Shown: positions 1 to 6,151 of the stretch, one piece after another
How the letters are laid out: every line of letters starts with the position of its first letter
How positions within the stretch are numbered: position 1 is the first letter of the stretch
Assembly: GCA_013042795.1 (NCBI GenBank)
Contig: JABDPK010000251.1
Location: 1 to 6,151 of the forward strand
DNA: 6,151 nt
Direction of reading: 5' to 3'
Source: Saprospiraceae bacterium
GTDB taxonomy: Bacteria > Bacteroidota > Bacteroidia > Chitinophagales > Saprospiraceae
The notes under the pieces: model-generated
The model's database searches: none
What the model was told of the DNA's origin: nothing
The model's input: the letters and a program-made list of their open reading frames with translations, nothing else
Made by a program: the position numbers and the translations under genes

Positions 1-818
1 CGATCACGGTAGGCTGTTGTTCCCAGACCGGTTTTAAACAACTGGTGGTAGGGATTATACATGTCATCAGCACCAGTTGATTTGATTTTGGATTTACATC
101 TCAGATAGGAAGTCATGCTTTTATTGTTGGGGTCGTCATTCATATCCCCCATAACAATGATTTTGGCTGTGGGATTTTCCAGGAGCAGGGAATCAATCAG
201 AAGTCGATTTACTTTGGCCGCTTCATTCCTGAAAGGAGAAGTTCGTTTTTCACCACCACTCCTGGAAGGCCAGTGATTCACTGTCACAATAATTTCTTCT
301 CCTTCAAGAGAACCTTTGACCCATAGTATATCACGGGTCGGCCTGGTGCCTCCAATCGGCCTAAGATCAACTTTTTGTAAACCCCATTCATCGGGTGTGA
401 AGACATCCTTATCATATATCAAGCCGACGTCTATTCCCCTCCGATCTCTGGAATTAAGATGGACATAATCATAGTTCCTGCTCCGTAATAAAGGATGCTT
501 GACGAGGTCCATTAGAACCGTGTCATTTTCAATTTCTGATACGCCAAGTACTGAAATGCCTTGTTTACATAAATCAAGGCCCAATTGCGAAATGACAGAT
601 GCCAGGTTGGCAATCTTATCCTTATATTTTTCAGTTGTCCAGACCTTGTCTCCTTTAGGAAGGAATTCCTCATCCCTGATGATCGTATTGTCAGTAGTGT
701 CAAACAGGTTTTCTACGTTATAGAACCCCACTGCATAAGCCTGGTACTGTTTGTCTTGTGCGTCGGTTTTAAGGCTTGGTAGCAGCATTAATAGTAATAA
801 AAAAGCTAGTTTTGACAT
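1..818 (-). CDS. Exported endonuclease/exonuclease/phosphatase (EEP) family protein, 3' end beyond window
   Basis: This frame is open for 272 codons from an ATG at 818 down to the window edge, so the C-terminus is missing. Residues 1-20 look like a Sec signal peptide: Lys3, a Leu-rich core, then a polar stretch ending near Ala20-Gln21. There is no lipobox Cys, so a periplasmic or secreted soluble protein is likely. EEP-superfamily motifs follow in the usual order: FYNVENLFDT (32-41, with the conserved Asn34), SEIEN (94-98, metal-binding Glu), RDRRGIDVGLIYD (124-136), VNHWPSRSGGE (180-190) and MGDMNDDP (223-230, the metal-binding Asp-x-Asn). The final catalytic His region lies beyond the window. 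Members of this superfamily are Mg-dependent phosphodiesterases or phosphatases, including nucleases; the substrate here is unknown. An in-frame ATG at codon 11 is possible, but the first ATG is preferred because it keeps the charged N-region. It is divergent from the receptor gene across 94 bp. No Shine-Dalgarno or clear promoter box is visible upstream. Confidence 0.9.
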   Translation of the reverse strand, partial: MSKLAFLLLLMLLPSLKTDAQDKQYQAYAVGFYNVENLFDTTDNTIIRDEEFLPKGDKVWTTEKYKDKIANLASVISQLGLDLCKQGISVLGVSEIENDTVLMDLVKHPLLRSRNYDYVHLNSRDRRGIDVGLIYDKDVFTPDEWGLQKVDLRPIGGTRPTRDILWVKGSLEGEEIIVTVNHWPSRSGGEKRTSPFRNEAAKVNRLLIDSLLLENPTAKIIVMGDMNDDPNNKSMTSYLRCKSKIKSTGADDMYNPYHQLFKTGLGTTAYRD

Positions 819-912
819 CAGGGATATTTGTGTTGGTTTAATATTTATAAAGTTCATATATAATCTTCAACAATATAAATTAATTTAAATTTGCTCTACA
901 TATTTAATACAT
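819..912. promoter_or_regulatory. Divergent intergenic region between the EEP gene and the receptor operon
   Basis: This 94-bp, strongly AT-rich gap separates two divergently transcribed genes and must hold the 5' regulatory sequences of both. The plus strand has a good Bacteroidota -7 box (see 886-893). On the minus strand I found no convincing TAnnTTTG match, so the EEP promoter is not identified. Overlapping AT palindromes lie at 877-886 (AAATTAATTT) and 882-891 (AATTTAAATT). They could be an operator, but they are low in information in such AT-rich DNA. Neither start codon has a purine-rich Shine-Dalgarno sequence, which is usual in Bacteroidota. Confidence 0.7.
886..893 (+). promoter_or_regulatory. 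Candidate -7 promoter element for the receptor-lipoprotein operon
   Basis: TAAATTTG matches the Bacteroidota -7 consensus TAnnTTTG exactly. Transcription would start a few bases downstream, around 898-901, giving a leader of only about 12-15 nt before the ATG at 913. No clear -33 TTG/TTTG element is seen at the expected 19-21 bp spacing; the nearest similar triplet is a TTC at 866-868. The call therefore rests on one box in AT-rich DNA. Confidence 0.45.
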
Positions 913-3666
913 ATGAAATATCAATGGTTTCCGCTTTTTCTTTTTTTGCTTTTATTTAATACTTCATCACTTAGTGGACAATCATTCAGTGGACGGATTC
1001 TTGACCAGGATACAGGAAACCCTTTAACAAATGTTGAAGTAAATATTTCTGACCAGGCCATCCTGACAGATGTTAACGGACGATTTAGCATTACAAATGA
1101 CTTTCCTGCCAATATTGTATTGTCTATTAACCATGAAGGATATAATCAATACAATCTGGAGATTGAGAATAGTGATAAAGAGGACTTGTCATTAGGTATA
1201 ATATTTTTAAAAACAAGCAATGCTGCGGTATCATCTGAATTTGATGATAATGCTATTCTTGATGAGCGAAGGCTCCAGATGCTGAGTGATGACAATGAAG
1301 TCTCAAGTCTCCTGTCTGCTGCCTGGGATCCATTTGGATCGCTGGCTGATTATAATTTCAGCGTTACGAGATTTAATCCTCGGGGGCTGGCACAGAATCA
1401 TTCATTGATCTATTTGAATAATCTACCTTTCAATAATCTGAGTAACGGAAGCTTTTTCTGGAGTTTATGGGGTGGATTGAATGATATGTTCAGAAACCGA
1501 TATGCACAACATGGTCTAAATACCACAGATTATTCTGTCGGAGGGATGGCTGGAGCCATGGATATTGATTTAAGGGCATCAAGCCAATGGAAACAAACCC
1601 GCTTTACTTATAGCCTGTCAAACAGGTCTTATCAGCACAGAGCCATGCTGACTCATTCCAGCGGCCTCAATAAAAGCGGATGGTCTTATGCCCTAAGTGT
1701 TTCACGACGATGGGGCAATGAAGGCTATGTTGCTGGTACGCATTATGACGCTTACTCGTATTTTGCTTCGGTAGACAAGAAAATTAATGATCAGCATACT
1801 TTGAATGCTGTGTTATTTGCAGCACCTACTGTACGTGGACGGGGTTCTGCGAGTACACAGGAGATGTACGATCTGACGGATGACAACTTTTACAATCCTA
1901 ACTGGGGATTGCAGGGTGGAGAAGTCAGAAACTCAAGGGAATACAGATCTCACCAGCCGGTATTCATGCTCAGGCATGATTTTACTTTGAGTGATAATAC
2001 AAAAATCGTTACTTCAGCAGGTATTCAGACCGGTAAGTTTGGATCGACCAGGCTGGACTGGCTGGAGGGAGCAGATCCCAGGCCGGACTATTACAGAAAT
2101 CTTCCATATGCTAATAAGGATAATCCGGCTGCAGCAGAGGTCATCGCTGATGCCATCGCAAATGATGAGCTGGCCAGGCAAATTGATTTTGATGAATTGA
2201 TAAGGATTAATCAACAAAGGCAATACCTTGTTATAGACCCTACTGGAAATTCTGCTAATAATTATTATGAAAACATTTCAGCTTATGTGATTGAAGAGCA
2301 GCGATATGATAATGATAAACTTGCATTTCAATCTCACCTGAATCATAAAGTCAATGATCGCATCACTTTTAATAGTGGGATACAATTCATCTATGACAGG
2401 AACCATCAATACAGAGTTCTTGCAGACCTGCTAGGTGGGAGCTACTATCTTGATATAGATGATTTTGCATTAAGGGATTTTCCGGATGATTACAACATTA
2501 TACAGAATGATCTGTCACGGCCTAACAGGTTATTGACTGAAGGCGATATTTATGGATACAATCATTATATCCATAATCAGAATGTCAATGCATGGTCGAG
2601 TGTAAATGTGGTTTTACCCAAAGTCGATTTGAATTTTGCGGCTTCTATACAGAATACAAGATTCTGGCGTGAAGGCCTGGTGCAGAATGGAAAATTCCCT
2701 GATAATTCGCTTGGTGATTCCGAAACAGAATCTCATCTGCATGGATTGCTGAAAGCCGGAATGACCTATAAGATCAACGGAAGAAATTATGTATACCTGA
2801 ATACCAGTTATATGAGTCGGGCTCCATACAGCCGATATGCATTTTTATCGCCGCAGATCAGAAATGATATCATTCCGGGGCTTACTACAGAGAAAATTTA
2901 TGGCGGAGAAATTGGTTATGTACTTCGTCATCCGCGAATCAATGCCAGGTTGACCGGGTTCTATTTTAATTCAGCTGACGGAATCAATTCTGTGTCTTTC
3001 TATCATGATGAAGAAAGGAGTTTTGTCAACTACTCAATTACGAATATTGACAAAATTAATTATGGTCTCGAATTTGGAGTAGATTTCAAACTTTCACAGG
3101 TAATGAACCTGGGAATTGCCAGTGCATTGGGAGAATATTATTATAACTCGAGGCAAAATGTAACGATCACCCAGGATAACAATGCAGATGTACTTGTTGA
3201 AGACAGGACCGTATATCTTGAAGGATACAATATCAGCGGGGTGCCGCAGATTGCACATACAGTGAAACTGGAATACAGAAGTCCCAATTACTGGAGTGTT
3301 TCAATCAATGCCAATTATTTTGATGATATTTTTATCGACCCCAGCCCGGACAGAAGAACATCTGCAGCTGTAGATGGTATTCTCAAAGATGAACAACCTG
3401 ATCTATGGAATGATGTTTTGGGTCAGGAGAAGTTTGATTCCGGGTTCACAGTGGACTTATTTATCAGGAAGTCTTTTCGCTTTTCTGATAACTTCCTGTA
3501 CCTCAGTGCAGGTATTAATAACGTATTGGACAATACAGATTTTAAAAGAGGTGGTTACGAACAGCTGAGATTTGATTTTGAAGGAAAAGATACAGAGCGT
3601 TTTGCACCCAGATATTTTTATGCATATGGCAGAACCTATTTCCTGAGTATAGGGTATAGGTTGTAA
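913..3666 (+). CDS. TonB-dependent outer-membrane receptor with carboxypeptidase-regulatory-like N-terminal domain
   Basis: This 917-residue protein is complete. Residues 1-22 form a signal peptide (MKYQ, a Phe/Leu-rich core, then a cut near SLSGQ). Residues 24-100 form a carboxypeptidase-regulatory-like domain (GRILDQDTGNPLTNVEV, then ILTDVNGRFSI), the usual N-terminal extension of Bacteroidota receptors. The plug spans about 125-225, with TRFNPRGL (152-159), SLIYLNNLPFN (164-174) and WGGLNDMFR (186-194). The rest is a beta-barrel of alternating aromatic strands. It includes EKIYGGEIGYVLR (660-672), INKINYGLEFG-like sequence (NIDKINYGLEFG, 711-722), NYFDDIFIDPSPDRRT (801-816) and INNVLDNTDFKRGGYEQ (868-884), and ends YGRTYFLSIGYRL. 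The family imports ligands across the outer membrane using TonB-ExbBD energy. No obvious TonB box is seen between residues 100 and 130. The protein contains no cysteine. It lies 16 bp upstream of the lipoprotein gene and probably forms a complex with it. The ligand is unknown. The start is fixed by the signal peptide. Confidence 0.93.
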   Translation: MKYQWFPLFLFLLLFNTSSLSGQSFSGRILDQDTGNPLTNVEVNISDQAILTDVNGRFSITNDFPANIVLSINHEGYNQYNLEIENSDKEDLSLGIIFLKTSNAAVSSEFDDNAILDERRLQMLSDDNEVSSLLSAAWDPFGSLADYNFSVTRFNPRGLAQNHSLIYLNNLPFNNLSNGSFFWSLWGGLNDMFRNRYAQHGLNTTDYSVGGMAGAMDIDLRASSQWKQTRFTYSLSNRSYQHRAMLTHSSGLNKSGWSYALSVSRRWGNEGYVAGTHYDAYSYFASVDKKINDQHTLNAVLFAAPTVRGRGSASTQEMYDLTDDNFYNPNWGLQGGEVRNSREYRSHQPVFMLRHDFTLSDNTKIVTSAGIQTGKFGSTRLDWLEGADPRPDYYRNLPYANKDNPAAAEVIADAIANDELARQIDFDELIRINQQRQYLVIDPTGNSANNYYENISAYVIEEQRYDNDKLAFQSHLNHKVNDRITFNSGIQFIYDRNHQYRVLADLLGGSYYLDIDDFALRDFPDDYNIIQNDLSRPNRLLTEGDIYGYNHYIHNQNVNAWSSVNVVLPKVDLNFAASIQNTRFWREGLVQNGKFPDNSLGDSETESHLHGLLKAGMTYKINGRNYVYLNTSYMSRAPYSRYAFLSPQIRNDIIPGLTTEKIYGGEIGYVLRHPRINARLTGFYFNSADGINSVSFYHDEERSFVNYSITNIDKINYGLEFGVDFKLSQVMNLGIASALGEYYYNSRQNVTITQDNNADVLVEDRTVYLEGYNISGVPQIAHTVKLEYRSPNYWSVSINANYFDDIFIDPSPDRRTSAAVDGILKDEQPDLWNDVLGQEKFDSGFTVDLFIRKSFRFSDNFLYLSAGINNVLDNTDFKRGGYEQLRFDFEGKDTERFAPRYFYAYGRTYFLSIGYRL

Positions 3667-3682
3667 ATAAACAATATAGACA

Positions 3683-5701
3683 ATGAGCAGAATATATTTA
3701 TTTATTGGATTAATCATTGGGCTTGGTTTGACTTTATCATCTTGCGTTGACAGGGAGTTTGATGAACCACCTTTGAATGGAGAAGATCCTGCGATTGATG
3801 CATCAGAGATCATTACTGTAGCAGATATCCTTGAAATTTGGGAACCTGGTCAATTCGTTGAAATCGGAATGGAAAAATACCTAGAAGCGATCGTTGTTGC
3901 TGATGACAGGTCAGGAAACTTTTTCAGATCACTGGTGGTCCAGGACGAAACCGGGGGGTTGACAGTATTGCTTGACGATGTAGAATTATGGAACAAATAT
4001 TTTGTAGGTAAGAAGATTTATATTGATCTGACACAATTATGGATTTCTGACTATAATGGTCTTCCACAAATCGGATTTACACCTTTCGATGATGAAGGTT
4101 TCATGTCCCTTGGGCGTGTACCCGCAGTATTGATTAATGAAATTGTCATTAGCGGAAGTTTTAACCATGTGGTCGAGCCATCTGTCAGAAGCATTGATGA
4201 TCTGTCAGGAAGTGACTTGAATACCCTTATTAAACTGGATGATGTTCAGTTTGTATCAGGAATAATTGATGAGACCTATGCAGATGCTGTTAACCTTATT
4301 TCCCTGAACCAGGTTCTTGAAGACTGCTCTGGCAATAAAATTATAGTAAGAACAAGTGGGTATTCTGATTTTGCTTCACTGGATATACCTGACGGGAAGG
4401 GAAGCCTCGTAGCGATATACAGTGTATTTGGAAGCGATAAACAACTTCTGATCAGAGATGTCAATGAAGTCATGCTGACAGGAGACAGATGTAATATAAA
4501 TACTGGAATCGAAATTGATCCTGAAGATATTATTTCAGTCTCTGATATGATGCAAAATTACAGTCCCGGGATTGAGGTTCCTCTTAATATGGACAAATAT
4601 CTTGAAGCCAAAGTCATCTCAGATGATGAAGCTGGTAATTTCTATAAAAGTCTTGTCGTGCAGGATGAAACCGGAGGTATAGCACTCCTGGTTGATGCAT
4701 TTGATTTGTATCAAAACTATCCTCCCGGACAACCTGTTTATATCAGTCTCAAGGACCTCTGTATTTCAGATTATAATGGCTTACCTCAATTATGTTATAC
4801 GAACTCAACATCGAACGTAAAGAGAATTCCGGAAACAGAAGTTTCTAATGTGATCATCGCTTTTGGAAATGCTACAGCAGTCACACCGGAGAATTTGTCA
4901 CTTGGAAACATAAGTCTTACCAAACTGAATACACTTGTAAGATTGAATGATGTACAATTTGTACCGGGTTCAGCCAATATGAGCTATGCCGATTCTGAAA
5001 ACCAGTTTTCTGTGAATCATACTATAGAGGATTGTGATGGAAATGAGATTGTATTGCGCACAAGCGGTTTTGCTGATTTTGCAGATCGGTTAACACCTAC
5101 AGGTAATGGAACGGTGACTGCAGTATTGCAGATATTTTCAGGAACGATGCAATTATACCTGAGAGATGAAAATGATGTTTCGATGAGCGGCGCAAGATGC
5201 GGTGATACAGGAGGAGAAACCGGCATTAACGAAGGCTTTGAATCACTAAATGATTTTGATCCCATATTTCTTTCCGGATGGACCAATGTAGCTACTAAAG
5301 GAGACAGGATATGGGTCAAAAGATCTTTTGATGGAAATGGTTTTGCTGAAACTGAAGCATACCAGGATTCAAATCCTGAGACAGATACATGGCTGGTTAC
5401 ACCTGAGATAAATACTTCCGAAACACCATCTTTGAGTTTCAGGACGTCCATGGCATTTTATCAGCATGAAGGATTAACTGTGATGGTTTCAACAAATTTC
5501 ACAGGGGATGTAGAAGCAGCGAATTGGGATCTATTGCCAGTAACAATTGCAACCAATGCAGACGGTAATTACAACTGGGTGGATTCAGGTATCGTTGATC
5601 TGTCTTCTTATGGATCCAATGTTCATGTGGCATTCAGGTACCAGGGTACCTCAGCAAGCAATACGACTAAAATGCGTATTGACGATGTTGTTGTTGAATA
5701 A
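3683..5701 (+). CDS. Surface lipoprotein with two tandem DUF5689-like domains and a choice-of-anchor-J-like C-terminal domain
   Basis: This 672-residue protein is complete. It begins with a lipoprotein signal peptide: Arg3, a hydrophobic core, and lipobox LSSC with lipidated Cys21. The acidic sequence VDREFDEPP after Cys21 resembles Bacteroidota surface-export signals, so a cell-surface location is likely. Residues about 41-270 and 281-506 are two copies of one domain, which I recognise as DUF5689-like. Each copy has KYLEA, SLVVQDETGG, ISDYNGLPQ, LNTL, ED-C-x-GN, RTSG and a QL..RD..(D/E)V ending. The pattern suggests OB-fold-like beta-barrels, but that is inference. Residues about 514-672 resemble choice-of-anchor-J/DUF5017-like jelly-roll domains: GFESLNDF, SGWTNVATKGDRIWVKRSFD, TDTWLVTPEI, FRTSMAFYQHEGLTVMVST and MRIDDV. 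The gene sits where susD normally follows a susC-type gene, so its product probably binds ligand for the upstream receptor. No catalytic motif is seen. The start is set by the signal peptide; there is no Shine-Dalgarno sequence. Confidence 0.9.
   Translation: MSRIYLFIGLIIGLGLTLSSCVDREFDEPPLNGEDPAIDASEIITVADILEIWEPGQFVEIGMEKYLEAIVVADDRSGNFFRSLVVQDETGGLTVLLDDVELWNKYFVGKKIYIDLTQLWISDYNGLPQIGFTPFDDEGFMSLGRVPAVLINEIVISGSFNHVVEPSVRSIDDLSGSDLNTLIKLDDVQFVSGIIDETYADAVNLISLNQVLEDCSGNKIIVRTSGYSDFASLDIPDGKGSLVAIYSVFGSDKQLLIRDVNEVMLTGDRCNINTGIEIDPEDIISVSDMMQNYSPGIEVPLNMDKYLEAKVISDDEAGNFYKSLVVQDETGGIALLVDAFDLYQNYPPGQPVYISLKDLCISDYNGLPQLCYTNSTSNVKRIPETEVSNVIIAFGNATAVTPENLSLGNISLTKLNTLVRLNDVQFVPGSANMSYADSENQFSVNHTIEDCDGNEIVLRTSGFADFADRLTPTGNGTVTAVLQIFSGTMQLYLRDENDVSMSGARCGDTGGETGINEGFESLNDFDPIFLSGWTNVATKGDRIWVKRSFDGNGFAETEAYQDSNPETDTWLVTPEINTSETPSLSFRTSMAFYQHEGLTVMVSTNFTGDVEAANWDLLPVTIATNADGNYNWVDSGIVDLSSYGSNVHVAFRYQGTSASNTTKMRIDDVVVE
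3803..5200 (+). repeat. Tandem intragenic duplication encoding two DUF5689-like domains
   Basis: Copy 1 is about 3803-4492 (residues 41-270) and copy 2 about 4523-5200 (residues 281-506). They align without gaps at an offset of 240 residues in the first half; a hand count gives 47 identities in 91 positions. In the second half the offset is 236, with 44 identities in 92 positions. The 43-47-residue linker between the halves is poorly conserved and accounts for the shift. The copies have diverged at DNA level, so this is an old domain duplication and not a recent one. Confidence 0.85.
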
Positions 5702-6151
5702 TGACAAAAGAAATAAAGTCCGGATCAGAATATTTTAAATTCAAGCATTTCAGTCTAAGAAATTCCAATGCAGCATTTAAGGTAAACACGGATGGGGTCT
5801 TGTTAGCTGCATGGACAACATTGGAAAAGGGTAAATCCTGCCTTGATATTGGGACCGGTTCTGGTGTCATAGCTTTAATCCTAAGTCACAGGTATCCCAC
5901 GATTAATTTTTCAGCTATAGATATTGATCCCACAAGTTATAATGAAGCGATTTATAATTTCAGACTAAACCAGAAGCCAATTAAATGTCTCCTGGATGAT
6001 TTTAAGTCTTTCAGACCAAAGATGAAGTATGATCATTTTGTATCAAATCCTCCATATTTCAAGTCATCAACTTTGCCATCCTCAGAAAAAAAGCAAGTGT
6101 CCAAACACCAGGGAATTCTGGATATGAAAAACCTGTGGTCTGGGGTTTCAT
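5701..6151 (+). CDS. trmN6: tRNA1(Val) (adenine37-N6)-methyltransferase, TrmN6/YfiC-like, 3' end beyond window
   Basis: The first 150 residues are present; the family is usually about 235-250 residues, so the C-terminal third or more lies beyond the window. The N-terminus carries the family signature FKFKHFSLRNSNAAFKVNTDGVLL-like block (residues 12-35), including KVNTDG at 27-32. The SAM-binding glycine motif LDIGTGSGVIAL is at 48-59 and the acidic SAM-ribose motif AIDID at 72-76. The N6-adenine methyltransferase catalytic motif NPPYF is at 116-120. The E. coli homologue methylates A37 of tRNA1(Val). NPPY is shared with other adenine-N6 and glutamine methyltransferases; the N-terminal signature favours TrmN6. 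The ATG overlaps the preceding stop as TAATG, so translation may be coupled to the lipoprotein gene. No separate promoter or Shine-Dalgarno sequence was noticed. It is probably a housekeeping gene with no functional link to the transport genes. Confidence 0.88.
   Translation, partial: MTKEIKSGSEYFKFKHFSLRNSNAAFKVNTDGVLLAAWTTLEKGKSCLDIGTGSGVIALILSHRYPTINFSAIDIDPTSYNEAIYNFRLNQKPIKCLLDDFKSFRPKMKYDHFVSNPPYFKSSTLPSSEKKQVSKHQGILDMKNLWSGVS

Noticed and set aside
499..782. Overlapping plus-strand short frames at the left end
   Set aside because: They lie opposite the EEP gene, whose minus-strand translation carries clear family motifs throughout.
866..868. TTC as a -33 promoter element
   Set aside because: The spacing to the -7 box is 17 bp, shorter than the usual 19-21 bp, and the triplet does not match TTG.
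3667..3682. Terminator or attenuator between the receptor and lipoprotein genes
   Set aside because: The gap is only 16 bp of AT-rich sequence with no GC stem and no T-run.
3457..3813. Minus-strand open frame of 118 codons across the receptor-lipoprotein junction
   Set aside because: It lies opposite the conserved receptor C-terminus and the lipoprotein signal peptide, has no recognisable domain, and looks like a chance frame.
5017..5451. Minus-strand open frame of 144 codons inside the lipoprotein gene
   Set aside because: It is antisense to well-conserved repeat and C-terminal domain sequence. Its Ser/Pro/Val-rich translation is typical of a shadow frame.
3683..5701. SusD-type identity for the lipoprotein
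   Set aside because: The position fits, but the sequence is beta-rich with tandem DUF5689-like repeats and has none of the helical TPR-like character of SusD.
5701..6151. DNA adenine methyltransferase of a restriction-modification system
   Set aside because: NPPY is shared, but the N-terminal FKFKHFSLR...KVNTDG signature and motif spacing fit TrmN6. No restriction gene is visible in the window.

Overview
The window looks like chromosomal DNA of a Bacteroidota (Bacteroidetes) bacterium. The evidence is an outer-membrane TonB-dependent receptor with an N-terminal carboxypeptidase-regulatory-like domain, a lipoprotein built from domains I recognise as the Bacteroidota DUF5689 family, AT-rich intergenic DNA with a TAnnTTTG-type -7 box, and start codons with no Shine-Dalgarno sequence. 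The genus cannot be resolved from this sequence.

Layout. (1) Positions 1-818, minus strand: the N-terminal 272 codons of an exported endonuclease/exonuclease/phosphatase (EEP) family protein, cut off by the left window edge. (2) Positions 819-912: a short, AT-rich divergent promoter region. (3) Positions 913-3666, plus strand: a complete 917-residue TonB-dependent receptor. (4) Positions 3683-5701, plus strand: a complete 672-residue lipoprotein with two tandem DUF5689-like domains and a C-terminal choice-of-anchor-J-like domain. (5) Positions 5701-6151, plus strand: the first 150 residues of a TrmN6/YfiC-like tRNA adenine-N6 methyltransferase, cut off by the right edge. Its start overlaps the lipoprotein stop by one base (TAATG).

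How they may work together. The receptor and lipoprotein genes are 16 bp apart and very probably form one transcription unit. The lipoprotein sits where a SusD-type substrate-binding lipoprotein usually follows a SusC-type receptor, but it is not SusD. Its repeats have OB-fold-like sequence character, and an exported EEP hydrolase is transcribed divergently from the same short promoter region. The most interesting reading is a surface capture, cleavage and import locus for a phosphodiester or nucleic-acid-like substrate. That is inference; substrate and activity cannot be read from the sequence. The methyltransferase looks like a housekeeping gene coupled to the end of the operon.

No RNA genes, insertion sequences, CRISPR arrays or convincing terminators were seen.
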